Assembly (NCBI GenBank): GCA_037974665.1
Contig: CM075767.1
Location: 31,211,498-31,275,497, forward strand
Length of the DNA stretch: 64,000 nucleotides
Source of the DNA: Ehretia macrophylla
Taxonomy: Eukaryota > Streptophyta > Magnoliopsida > Boraginales > Ehretiaceae
Direction of reading: 5' to 3'
Part shown: positions 1 to 10,655 of the stretch, in pieces
Position numbering within the stretch: position 1 is the stretch's first letter
Layout of the letters: each line of letters opens with the position of its first letter
Position numbers and translations under genes: made by a program
Notes under the pieces: model-generated
What the model was told of the DNA's origin: nothing
The model's input: only the letters and a program-made list of their open reading frames with translations
The model's database searches: none

Positions 1-751
1 ATTTCTCGTTCCCCCTCGCTGAGTTCATAAGGACTCACCCTCTTTTATCATTTCAGGTGAAGAAGAACAGGTACAGGAACCCGAGCTCAATATACCTAAT
101 GATGAACCCCTGGAATGATTGCTTGTTATTGTTGTTTTGCTTGAACGTGACTTCTTGTGAACTTTTGTTAATTGAAGACTATTTCCCTTACGTTATTTGT
201 TGTTTGTGATGTAATAGACCCCCGTTGTAATTTGGGGTCTAATTTTGGTTTGTACTTATTTTAAGTAGACTGACACTAGACATACTATGAACGTTCTTGC
301 TTTTATTATCACTGGTATCTACCATATGTTATGATGCTTAGTTAAGGAATAGGCAAATGAACTTATCCAATCTCAACAGGTACTCGCTAATAAGCTATGA
401 TCAACAGGCATATTTTGAAACGAGAATAAATGGACAAACGAGACATAGTATCTTGCTAGGTTATCAATCAAACGGGACGTCGAAATAACCAATAGGTAAT
501 TCAATTGATGATTAAATAGTAAATTCTAGTCGGGAATGGACTTGAATTGGAAGTATTGAGGCTGTTAGATAATTTAGGTCAAAACAAAGAGCCCAATTAC
601 AGCCGTTATGCTGCCGGATTTCCGGAAAATTTTGGAGTCTAGAATAAAACGTTAAGTGCTAAACCTCCTAGAATGATTAACAATGTGAATGGACTTGAAT
701 GTTTAGATCACACCTTAGTCTAACCTTTATAGGCCGGGTTGGGGCGTGACA
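1..751 (+). mobile_element. 3' end of a Tekay-like LTR (first family), cut by window edge
   Basis: This is the terminal part of a long LTR in sense orientation. It lines up with the last 753 bases of the complete LTR at 57421-61026 with few differences. It ends in the family terminus GGGGCGTGACA at 741-751, and 5S spacer sequence starts at once at 752. The first five flanking bases are CTGTA. A polypyrimidine stretch ending in AG at 55-56 is followed by an acidic 20-codon frame (56-118, stop TGA), a feature shared with other LTRs in the window. The rest of the element lies to the left of the window. Confidence 0.9.
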
Positions 752-1047
752 CTGTACCCCATTTTGGAGCCCAAAATCGAACGTTTTCATTAGTTTCAAG
801 CCACTTTTGTTCTTTTGCTCTATTTTTTCGTCCCGGATCGTATGTCGTGAGCTGTTAAAAGGACGACAACCTGACTCGCGGGACATCAGAGGGCCCTACA
901 ACGTGTTGATATCACGTCTTGCGAGGATGTTGCGTTGTTGAAGCGGATGGGATGTCGTTAAGCCCATTGGGCCTTTTGAATGGGCCATCTTTCTAGGCTG
1001 GCACTATGAATCGTTAACACAAATCAGAATTGTGCCCTCAACATGAC

Positions 1048-1166
1048 GGGTGCGATCATACTAGCACTAATGCACCGGATCCCATCAGAACTCCGTAGTT
1101 AAGTGTGCTTGGGCGAGAGTTGTACTAGGATGGGTGACCCCCTGGGAAGTCCTCGTGTTGCACCCC
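1048..1166 (+). rRNA. 5S rRNA gene, copy 1
   Basis: Full-length 119-nt 5S gene with GGGTGC at the 5' end pairing with GCACCC at the 3' end. Differences from the majority sequence of the 30 copies are C15T, A49T, C57T and A74T. C57T and A74T lie in the internal control region. T-runs follow directly and can terminate Pol III. Confidence 0.92.
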
Positions 1167-1724
1167 CTTTTCAAATTTTTTTGCCCTTGTTAGGGTTGCC
1201 AAGATACTTTATCCACCAAATCTCTATTACCGAATCCCACAGAACATTGGGCAAGACAACTTCGCTTCACATAGAGGCCGGGCCCGCAAACCGAGGGCGT
1301 AGGGTTTGTGACCAGGTCTCCGTCGCTCCGGTGCCCATAACTTTTGATCCGTAAGGAGTTACGCGGCGCACAGCATACCGTTGCAAAGCTCTCTGAGAGC
1401 TCTACGACGGGGGCAGCTAGCTTGCTCGCTATGCCCATTTTTGGAGCCCAAAATTGAATGTTTTCATCAGTTTCAGGCCACTTTTCTTCTTTTGCTCTAT
1501 TTTTCTGTCCCGGATCATACGTCGTGAGCTGTTAAAAGGACGACAACCTGACTCGTGGGACATTAGAGGGCCCTACAACGTGTTGATACCACATCTTGCG
1601 AGGATGTTGCGTTGTTAAAGTGGATAGGATGTCGTTAAGCCCATTGGGCCTTTTGAATGGACCATCTCTCTAGGCTGGCACTGTGAATCGTTAACACATA
1701 TCGGAATTGTGCCCTCAACATGAC

Positions 1725-1843
1725 GGGTGCGATCATACTAGGACTAATGCACTGGATCCCATCCGAACTCCGAAGTTAAACGTGCTTGGGCGAGAGTAGT
1801 ACTAGGATGGGTGACCCCTTGGGAAGTCCTCGGGTTGCACCCC
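1725..1843 (+). rRNA. 5S rRNA gene, copy 2 (diverged)
   Basis: 119-nt 5S gene with seven differences from the window majority: C15T, C18G, C29T, A40C, G56A, C95T and T109G. Its downstream spacer carries a deletion of about 47 bp, giving the only short unit in the array. Confidence 0.88.
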
Positions 1844-2059
1844 CGTTTTCAAATTTTTTTGCCCTGGTTAGGGTTGCCAAGATACTTTATCCATCAAATC
1901 TCAATTACCGAATCCTACGGAACATTGGGCAAGACAATTTCGCTGCACGTGGAGGCAGGGCTCGCAAACCGAGGGCGTAGGGTTCGTGACCAGGTCTCTA
2001 TCGCTCCAGTGCCCATAACTTTTGATCCGTAAGGTGTTACGCAACGCACAGTATACCGT

Positions 2060-2085
2060 TGCAAAGCTCTTTGAGCCCAAAATCG
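2060..2085 (+). other. 47-bp spacer deletion in unit 2
   Basis: The spacer passes from GCAAAGCTCTTTGAG straight to CCCAAAATCG. Other units have about 47 more bases here, including the GGGGGCAGC and CTTGCTCGCTGTG segment. GAG occurs at both edges of the missing segment in other units, so slippage or microhomology joining is likely. It explains the 629-bp spacing. Confidence 0.85.
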
Positions 2086-2353
2086 AACGTTTTCATCAGT
2101 TTCAGGCCACTTTTCTTCTTTTGCTCTATTTTTCCGCCCTAGATCGTACGTCGTGAGCTGTTAAAAGGATGACAACCTGACTCGTGGGACATCAGAGGGC
2201 CCTACAACGTGTCGATATCACGTCTTGTGAGGATGCTGCGTTGTTGAAGCGGATGGGTTGTCGTTAAGCCCATTCGGCCTTTTGAATGGGCCATCTCTCT
2301 AGGCTGGCACTGTGAACCGTTAACACATATAGGAATTGTGCCCTCAACATGAC

Positions 2354-2472
2354 GGGTGCGATCATACCAGCACTAATGCACCGAATCCCATCAGAACTCC
2401 GAAATTAAGCGTGCTTGGGCGAGAGTCGTACTAGGATGGGTGATCGCGTCGGAAGTCCTCGTGTTGCACCCG
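2354..2472 (+). rRNA. 5S rRNA gene, copy 3 (diverged)
   Basis: 119-nt copy with eight differences: G31A, G51A, A74C, C91T, C93G, C95G, G97C and C119G. Four of them cluster at 91-97, just 3' of the C box. It is likely a 5S pseudogene in functional terms, although Pol III might still recognise it. Confidence 0.85.
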
Positions 2473-3032
2473 CTTTTCAATTTTTTTTTGCCCTGGTTAG
2501 GGTTGCCAAGATACTTTATCCACCAAATCTCTATTACCGAATCCCATGGAACATTGGGCAAGACAACTTCGCTTCACATAGAGGCCAAGCCCGCAAACCG
2601 ACGGTGTAGGGTTTGTGACCAGGTCTCCGTTGCTCCATTGCCCATAACTTTTGATCCGTAAGGAGTTACGCGGCGTACATCATACCATTGAAAAGTTCTC
2701 TAAGAGCTCTACGACGGGGGCAGCGAGCATGCTCGCTGTGCCCATTTTTGGAGCCCAAAATTGAACGTTTTCATTAGTTTCAGGCCACTTCTGTTCTTTT
2801 GCTCTATTTTTTCATCCCGGATCGTACGTCGTGAGCTGTTAAAAGGACGACAATCTGACACGCGGGACATCAGAGGGCCCTACAACATGTCGATGTCACG
2901 TCTTGCGAGGATGCTGCGTTGTTAAAGCAAATGGGTTTGTCGTTAAGCCCATTTGGCCTTTTGAATAGGCCATCTCTCTAGGCTGGAACTGTGAACCCTT
3001 AACACATATAAGAATTATGGCCTCAACATGAC

Positions 3033-3151
3033 GGGTGTGATCATACCAGCACTAATGCACCGAATCCCATCAGAACTCCGAAGTTAAGCGTGCTTGGGCG
3101 AGAGTAGTACTAGGATGAGTGACCCCTTGAGAAGTCCTCGTGTTGCACCCC
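3033..3151 (+). rRNA. 5S rRNA gene, copy 4
   Basis: 119-nt copy; differences are C6T, G31A, G86A, C95T and G98A, all transitions. G31A is shared with copies 3, 5, 8 and 11, which marks a local variant lineage. Confidence 0.9.
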
Positions 3152-3709
3152 CTTTTCAATTTTTTTTGCCTTGGTTAGGGTTGACAAGATACTTTATCCA
3201 CGAAATCTCTATTACCGAATCCCACGGAACATTGGCCAAGACAACTTCGCTTCACGTAGAAGCCGGGCCCGCAATCCGAGGGCGTAGGGTTTGTGACCAG
3301 GTCTCCGTCGCTCCGGTGCCAATAACTTTTGATCCGTAAGGAGTTATGCGGCGCACAGCATACCGTTGCAAAGCTATCTGAGAGCTCTACGACAGAGGCA
3401 GTGACATTGCTCGCTTTGCCCCTTTTTGGATCCCAAAATCGAACGTTTTCATCAATTTTAGGACACTTTTCTTCTTTTACGCTATTTTTTCATCCCAGAT
3501 CGTACATCGTGCGCTGTTAAAAGGACGACAACCTGACTCGCGGTACATCAGAGGGCCCTACAATGTGTCGATATCACGTCTTGCGAGGATGTTGCGTTGT
3601 TGAAGCGGATGGGTTTTCGTTAAGCCCATTCGGCCTTTTGAATGGGCCACCTCTCTAGGCTGGAACTGTGAACCGTTAACACATATAGGAATTGTGCCCT
3701 CAACATGAC

Positions 3710-3828
3710 GGGTGCGATCATACCAGCACTAATGCACCGAATCCCATCAGAACTCCGAAGCTAAGCGTGCTTGGGCGAGAGTAGTACTAGGACGGGTGAC
3801 CCCCTGGGAAGTCCTCATGTTGCACCCC
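3710..3828 (+). rRNA. 5S rRNA gene, copy 5
   Basis: 119-nt copy; differences are G31A, T52C, T84C and G108A. T52C lies at the start of the A box and T84C in the C box. Confidence 0.9.
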
Positions 3829-4381
3829 TTTTCAATTTTTTTTGCCCTGGTTAGGGTTGCCAAGATACTTTATCCACCAAATCTCTATTACCGAATCCCG
3901 CAGAACATTGGGCGAGACAACTTCACTTCACGTAGAGGCCGGGCCCGCAAACCGAGGGCGTAGGGTTTGTGACCAGGTCTCCGTCGCTCCGGTGCCCATA
4001 ACTTTTGATCCGTAAGGAGTAACGCAGCGCACAGCATACCGTAGCAAAGCTCTCTGAGAGCTCTACGATAGGGGCAGCGAGCTCTATGTGCCCCTTTTTG
4101 GAGCCCAAAATCGAATGTTTTCATCAGTTTCAGGCAACTTTTATTCTTTTGCCCTATTTTTCCGTCCCGGATCGTACGTCGTGAGCGGTTAAAAGGACGA
4201 CAACCTAACTCGCGGTACATCAGAGGGCCCTACAACGTGTCGATATCACATCTTGCGAGGATGCTGTGTTATTGAAGCGGATGGGTTGTCGTTAAGCCCA
4301 TGGGGCCTTTTGAATGGGCCATCTCTCTAGGCTGGCACTGTGAACCGTTGACACATATAGAAATTGTGCCCTCAACATGAC

Positions 4382-4500
4382 AGGTGCGATCATACCCGCA
4401 CTAATGCATCGGATCCCATCAGAACTCCGAAGTTAAGCGTACTTGGACGAGAGTAGTACTAGGATTGGTGACCCCCTGGGAAGTCCTCGTGTTGCACCAC
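4382..4500 (+). rRNA. 5S rRNA gene, copy 6 (diverged)
   Basis: 119-nt copy with seven differences, including the first base: G1A, A16C, C28T, G60A, G66A, G85T and C118A. G66A is shared with copy 9, three units downstream. Confidence 0.87.
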
Positions 4501-5058
4501 CTTTTCAATTTTTTTTGCCTTGGTTAGGGTTGCCAAGAAACTTTATCCACCAAATCTCTATTACCGAATCCCACAAAACATTGGGCAAGATAGCTTCGCT
4601 TCACGTAGAGGCCGGGCCAGCAAACCGAGGGCGTAGGGGTTGTGACCAGGTCTCCGTCGCTCCGGTGCCCATAACTTTTGATCCGTAAGAAGTTACGTGG
4701 CGCACATCATACCGTTGCAAAGCTCTCTGAGAGATCTACAACGGGGGCAGCCAGCTTGCTCATTGTGCCCATTTTTTGAGCACAAAATCAAACGTTTTAA
4801 TCTGTTTCAGGCCACTTTTGTTCTTTTGCTCTATTTTTTCATCCCGGATCGTACGTCGTGAGCTGTTAAAAGGACAAAAACCTGACTCGCGGGACATCAG
4901 AGGGCCCTACAACGTGTCGATATCACGTCTTGCGAGGATGTTGCGTTGTTGAAGTGGATGGGCTATCGTTAAGCCCATTGGGCCTTCTGAATTGGCCATC
5001 TCTGTACGCTAGGACTGTGAACCGTTAACACATATAGGAATTGTGACCTCAACATGAC

Positions 5059-5177
5059 GGGTGCAATCATACTAGCACTAATGCACCTGATCCCATCAGA
5101 ACTCCGAAGTTAAGCGTGCTTGGGCGAGAGTAGTACTAGGATGGGTGACCCCTTGAAAAGTCCTCGTGTTGCACCCC
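5059..5177 (+). rRNA. 5S rRNA gene, copy 7
   Basis: 119-nt copy; differences are G7A, C15T, G30T, C95T, G98A and G99A. The upstream spacer carries the variant GGCCTTCTGAATTGG, also found before copy 10 three units on. Confidence 0.88.
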
Positions 5178-5734
5178 CTTTTCAATTTTTTTGCCCTGGT
5201 TAGGGTTGCCAAGATACTTAATCCACCAAATCTCTATTACCGAATCCCACGGAACATTGGGCAAGACAACCTCGCTTCACGTAGAGGTTGGGCCCACAAA
5301 CCGAGGGCGTAGGGTTTGTGACTAGGTCTCCGTCACTCCGGTGCCCATAACTTTTGATCCGTAAGGAGTTACACAGCACACAACATACCGTTGCAAAGCT
5401 CTCTGAGAGCTCTACGACAGGGGCAGCCAGCTTGCTCGCTTTGCCCCTTTTTGGAGCACAAAATCGAACGTTTTCATCAGTTTCAGGCCACTTTTGTTCT
5501 TTTGCTCTATTTTTTCGTCTTGGATCGTACGTCGTGAGCTGTTAAAAGGACGACAACCTGACTCGCGGTACATTAGAGGGCCCTAAAACATGTCGATATC
5601 ACGTCTTGTTAGGATGCTGGGTTGTTGAAGCGGATGGGTTGTCGTTAAGCCCATTGGGCCTTTTGAATGGGCCATCTCTCTAGGCTGGCACTGTGAACCG
5701 TTAACACATATAGGAATTGTGCCCTTAACATGAC

Positions 5735-5853
5735 GGGTGCGATCATACCAGCACTAATGCACCGAATCCCATTAGAACTCTAAAGTTAAGCGTGCTTGGG
5801 CGAGAGTAGTACTAGGATAGGTGACCCCTTGGGAAGTCCTCGTGTTGCACCCC
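5735..5853 (+). rRNA. 5S rRNA gene, copy 8
   Basis: 119-nt copy; differences are G31A, C39T, C47T, G48A, G85A and C95T, all transitions. G31A, C39T, G48A and G85A recur in copy 11, three units downstream. Confidence 0.88.
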
Positions 5854-6407
5854 CTTTTCAATTTTTTTTGCTCTGGTTATGGTTGCCAAGATACTTTATC
5901 CACCAAATCTATATTACCGAATCCCACGGAACATTGGGCAAGACAACTTCGCTTCACGTTGAGGCCGAGCACGTAAACCGAGGGCGTAGGGTTTGTGACT
6001 AGGTCTCCGTCGCTCCGGTGCCCATAACTTTTGATCCGTAAAGAGTTACGCAGTGCACAGCATACCGTTGCAAAGCTCTCTGAGAGCTCTACGACGAGGG
6101 AAGCGAGCTTATTGTGCCTGTTTTTGGAGCCCAAAATTGAATGTTTTCATCAGTTTCAGGCCACTTTTCTTCTTTTGCTCTATTTTTTCATCCCGGATCG
6201 TACGTCGTGAGATGTTAAAAGGACGACAACCTGACTCGTGAGACATCAGAGGGCCCTACAACGTGTCGATATCACGTCTTGCGAGGATGCTGCATTGTTG
6301 AAGCGGATGGGTTGTCGTTAAGCCCATTGGGCCTTTTGAATGGGCCATCTCTCTAGGCTGGCACTGTGAACCGTTAACACATATAGAAATTGTGCCCTCA
6401 ACATGAC

Positions 6408-6526
6408 TGGTGTGATCATACCTGCACTAATGCCCCGGATCCCATCAGAACTCCAAATTTAAGCGTGCTTGGACGAGAGTAGTACTAGGATGGGTGACCC
6501 CCTGGGAAGTCCTCATGTTGCACCCC
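6408..6526 (+). rRNA. 5S rRNA gene, copy 9 (diverged)
   Basis: 119-nt copy with eight differences: G1T, C6T, A16T, A27C, G48A, G51T, G66A and G108A. Loss of G1 weakens the terminal stem. Confidence 0.85.
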
Positions 6527-7083
6527 CTTTTCAATTTTTTTTGCCCTGGTTAGGGTTGCCAAGATACTTTATTCACCAAATCTCTATTACCGAATCCCAC
6601 GGAACATTGGGCAAGACAACTTCGCTTCACGTTGAGGCCAGGCCCGCAAACCGAGGGCGTAGGGTTTTTGACCAGGTCTCCATCGCTCCGGTGCGCATAA
6701 CTTTTGATCCGTAAGGAGTTACATGGTGCACATCATACCGTTGCAAAGCTCTCTGAGAGATCTACGACGGGGGCAGCTAGCATGCTTGCTGTGCCATTTT
6801 TTGAGCACAAAATCGAATGTTTTCATCAATTTCAGGCCACTTTTGTTCATTTGTTCTATTTTTCCGTCCCGGATCGTACGTCGTGAGCTGTTAAAAGGAC
6901 GACAACCTGACTCGTGGGACATTAGAGGTCCCTACAATGTGTCGGTATCACGTCTTGCGAGGATGTTGTGTTGTTGAAGCGGATGGGCTATCGTTAAGCC
7001 CATTGGGCCTTCTGAATTGGCCATATCTCTAGGCTAGGACTGTGAACCGTTAACACATATAGGAATTGTGACCTCAACATGAC

Positions 7084-7202
7084 GGGTGCGATCATACCAG
7101 CACTAAGGCATCGGATCCCATTAGAACTCCGAAGTTAAGCGTGCTTGGGCGAGAGTAGTACAAGGATGGGTGACCCCCTGGGAAGTCCTCGTGTTGCACC
7201 CC
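7084..7202 (+). rRNA. 5S rRNA gene, copy 10
   Basis: 119-nt copy; differences are T24G, C28T, C39T and T79A. The spacer after it is nearly the same as the spacer after copy 12, two units downstream. Confidence 0.9.
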
Positions 7203-7762
7203 CTTTTCAATTTTTTTTGCCCTGGTTAAGGTTGCCAAGATACTTAATCCACCAAATCTCTCTATTACCGAATACCACGGAACATTGGGCAAGACAACCT
7301 CGCTTCACATAGAGGCTGGGCCTGCAAACCGAGGGTTTAGGGTTTGTGACCAGATCTCCGTCGATCCGGTGCCCATAACTTTTGATCCGTAAGGAGTTAC
7401 GCAGCGTACATCATACCGTTGCAAAGCTCTCTGAGAGCTCTACGACAGGGGCAGCCAGCTTGCTCACTTTGCCTATTTCTGGAGCCCAAAATCGAACGTT
7501 TTCATCAGTTTCAGGCCATTTTTGTTCTTTTGCTCTATTTTTCGGTCCCAGATCGTACGTCGTGAGCTGTTAAAAGGACGACAACCTGACTCGCGTTACA
7601 TCAGAGGGCCCAACAACATGTTGATATCACGTCTTGCGAGGATGCTGCGTTGTTGGAGCGGATGGGTTGTCGTTAAGCCCATTGGGCATTTTGAATGGGC
7701 CATCTCTCTAGGCTAGCACTGTGAACCGTTAACACATATAGGAATTGTGCCCTTAACATGAC

Positions 7763-7881
7763 GGGTGCGATCATACCAGCACTAATGCACCGAATCCCAT
7801 TCGAACTCCAAAGCTATGCTTGCTTGGGCGAGAGTAGTACTAGGATAGGTGACCCCCTGGGAAGTCCTCGTGTTGCACCCC
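7763..7881 (+). rRNA. 5S rRNA gene, copy 11 (diverged)
   Basis: 119-nt copy with eight differences: G31A, C39T, A40C, G48A, T52C, A55T, G58T and G85A. Three hit the A box at 52-58, so internal promoter function is doubtful. Confidence 0.85.
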
Positions 7882-8435
7882 CTTTTCAATTTATTTTGCC
7901 CTGGTTAGGGTTGCCAAGATACTTTATCCACCAAATCTCTATTATCGAATCCCACAGAACATTGGGCAAGACAACTTCGCTTCACGTAGAGGCCGAGCCC
8001 GCAAACCGACGGCGTAGGGTTTGTGACCAGGTCTCTGTCGCTTCGGTGCCCATAACTTTTGATTCGTAAGGAGTTACGCAGCGCATAGCATACCGTTGCA
8101 AAGCTCTGTGAGAGCTCTACGACGGGGGTAGCGAGCTCGTTGTTCCCATTTTTGTAGGCCAAAATCGAATGTTTTCATCAGTTTCAGGCCACTTTTCTTC
8201 TTTTGCTCTGTTTTTTCATCCCGGATCGTACGTCGTGAGATGTTAAAAGGATGACAACCTGACTCGCGGGACATCAGAGGGCCCTACAACGTGTCGATAT
8301 CACGTCTTGCGAGGATGCTGCGTTGTTGCAGCGAATGGGTTGTCGTTAAGCCCATTGGGCCTTTTGAATGGGCCATCTCTCTAGGCTGGCACTGTGAACC
8401 TTTAACACATATAGGAATTGTGCCCTCAACATCAC

Positions 8436-8554
8436 GGGTGCGATCATACCAGCACTAATGCACCGGATCCCATCAGAACTCCGAAGTTAAGCGTGCTTGG
8501 GCGAGAGTCGTACTAAGATGGGTGACCCCCTGGGAAGTCCTCGTGTTGCACCCC
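8436..8554 (+). rRNA. 5S rRNA gene, copy 12 (near-consensus)
   Basis: 119-nt copy with only A74C and G81A relative to the majority; the best preserved gene in array 1. It is preceded by the conserved TGGGCY cluster and the TATA-like sequence. Confidence 0.94.
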
Positions 8555-9112
8555 CTTTTCAATTTTTTTTGCCCTGGTTAAGGTTGCCAAGATACTTAAT
8601 CCACCAAATCTCTCTTACCGAATCCCACGGAACATTGGGCAAGACAACCTCGCTTCACGTAGAGGCTGGGCCTGCAAACCTAGGGTTTAGGGTTTGTGAC
8701 CAGATCTCCGTCGATCCGGTGCCCATAACTTTTGATCCGTAAGGAGTTACGCAGCGCACATCATACCGTTGCAAAGCTCTCTGAGAGCTCTACGACAGGG
8801 GCAGCCAGCTTGCTCACTTTGCCCATTTCTGGAGCCCAAAATCGAACGTTTTCATCAGTTTCAGGCCACTTTTGTTCTTTTGCTCTATTTTTTCGTCCCA
8901 AATCGTACGTCGTGAGCTGTTAAAAGGACGACAACCTGACTCGCGTTACATCAGAGGGCCCAACAACATGTTGATATCACGTCTTGCGAGGATGCTGCGT
9001 TGTTGGAGCGGATGGGTTGTCGTTAAGCCCATTGGGCGTTTTGAATGGGCCATCTCTCTAGGCTAGCACTGTGAACCATTAACACATATAGGAATTGTGC
9101 CCTTAACATGAT

Positions 9113-9231
9113 GGGTGCGATCATACCAGCACTAATGCACCGGATCCCATCAGAACTCCGAAGTTAAGCGTGCTTGGACGAGAGTAGTAGTAGGATGGAT
9201 GACCCCCTGTGAAGTCCTCGTGTCGCACCCC
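9113..9231 (+). rRNA. 5S rRNA gene, copy 13
   Basis: 119-nt copy; differences are G66A, C78G, G87A, G98T and T112C. Last gene of array 1: its spacer is cut at 9497 by the minus-strand LTR. Confidence 0.9.
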
Positions 9232-10129
9232 CTTTTCAATTTTTTTTTTCCTGGTTAGGGTTGCCAAGATACTTTATCCACCAAATCTCTATTACCGAAT
9301 GCCACGGAACATTGGGCAAGACAACATCGCTTCACGTAGAGGCCGGGCCCGCAAACCGAGGGCGTAGGTTTGTGACTAGGTCTCTGTCGTTCCGGTGCCC
9401 ATAACTTTTGATCCGTAAGGAGTTACGCAGCGCACAGCATACCGTTGCAAAGATCTTTGAGAACTCTACGACAGGGGCAGTGAGCTTGCTCGCTGTGTGT
9501 CACGCCCCAACCCCACCTATAAGGTTAGACTAGGATGTGAACTAACATTCAAGTAATATCACGTACTTAGCTGTTTACGAAGATTAACACCTGATGATTT
9601 TGTCTAAACTCCAAAGTTCTTCTGAAAAATCGGCAGCATAACGGTTGTAATTGGCCATTTGGTTTAACCTAATTCTCTAAACGCCCCAAAGTTTACCGTC
9701 TCAAATTCATTTCCAACTAAGATTACTAATTTACCATCGATTGGATTGCCTATTGGTTATTTCGACGTCCCGTTTGGTTTATAGCCTAGCATGATACTAT
9801 GTCTCGTTGTTTATTTTTCCTCGTTACAATATACCTGTTGATCTTATCTCAATAGCAAGTACCTGTTAAGATTGGATAAGTTCATTTACTTAGATCTTAA
9901 CTAAAGCGTCATAACCTAAGATAGATACTATCGGTGATAAAAGCAAACGATCACAGTAGTGTTATGTCTAGCATCAGTCTACTTAATATAAGTACAAGCC
10001 AAAATTAGAACCCAAATTACAACGGGTGTCTTTTACATTAGCAACAACAAGCAACATAAAATAAATGGTCTTCAAGCAGCACAAAGTACACAAGTAGTCA
10101 CGTTAAAGCAAAACAACAATGACAGGCAA

Positions 10130-10192
10130 TCACTCCAGGGGTTCATCATTAGGTACATTGTCCTCAAGTTCTTGTACCTGTTCTTCTTCACC
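10130..10192 (-). other. Acidic 20-codon frame after a splice-acceptor-like site in LTR-A
   Basis: In sense orientation the tract CTCTTTTATCATCTCAG precedes a frame rich in E, D and Q that ends in TGA after 20 codons. Copies at the same LTR position occur at 56-118, 45494-45556, 60329-60391 and 62407-62469. A functional splice is inferred only; no partner donor was identified. Confidence 0.4.
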
Positions 10193-10445
10193 TGAGATGA
10201 TAAAAGAGGGTGAGTCCTTATGAACTCAGCGAGGGGGAACGAGAAATAAGTTTTGAAACTCATTTTCCGGTTAAACTTATGAAAATCACTTTCTCAAACA
10301 TGAATTCAATAGAAATACAAGTACAGAAATAGGAATACCGGTCTTTCCTCCCCGAGGTTCTCTAGGAACCAAGCGAGAGTACTTATACACATATTAAAAA
10401 GGATACAGTGAGCTTTTGCTCTCAGATCAGTTGTTGCGCCCGACT

Positions 10446-10655
10446 TCAAATCATCCCCCAAACACGCCAGGTGGGTGTACTCCGGATGTACCCCAAAATC
10501 CTACGACCCAACTCTCCGAGGAAGTCTAGCCCCCAAGCGAGAGAGGGAATGGGACCATGGTAGTCACGGGTGCACCGGCAAGCCCGACGCCGCCCGGTGT
10601 GCGTGATCGCTACCATGCCAACAGGAAAGGTTGCAACCTTGTATGCAATGCACAT
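10446..10655 (-). other. 69-codon open frame within LTR-A, conserved in four LTR copies
   Basis: The frame starts MCIAYKVATFPVG and ends in WGMI before its stop. Frames of the same length occur in LTR-B (18822-19031), LTR-C (29829-30038) and LTR-H (61919-62128), with a handful of replacements. In LTR-D and LTR-G the frame is broken by TGA after about 22 codons. It overlaps the nucleotide module shared between the LTR families, so conservation may reflect DNA or RNA function instead of a protein. No known domain is recognised. Confidence 0.35.

Larger units (their letters stand above)
752..9497 (+). repeat. 5S rDNA tandem array 1 (13 gene copies)
   Basis: Tandem units start at 1048, 1725, 2354, 3033, 3710, 4382, 5059, 5735, 6408, 7084, 7763, 8436 and 9113. 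Spacing is 672-679 bp except for one 629-bp unit. Each unit has a 119-nt 5S gene and a spacer of about 558 bp. The spacer begins with T-rich terminators, continues through a block containing CATAACTTTTGATCCG and the tract near GGAGCCCAAAATCG, and ends with the TGGGCY cluster and the TATA-like upstream region. Both edges are retroelement boundaries: bases 752-1047 are a right-hand partial spacer, and 9232-9497 is a spacer cut at CTGTG by the next LTR. Reading frames of 60-110 codons across the units are chance frames through 5S and spacer. Confidence 0.97.

Noticed and set aside
1103-8742. Many open frames of 60-110 codons starting MGESSTRMGDPLGSP or MIRKELRGAQH
   Set aside because: They run through the 5S gene and its spacer in each unit and repeat at the unit period; they are by-products of the rDNA repeat, not proteins.
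1048-9231. Cassandra-type TRIM elements, which carry 5S sequence in their LTRs
   Set aside because: The 5S copies lie in regular tandem units with spacers, without TG...CA ends, PBS or PPT around each copy.
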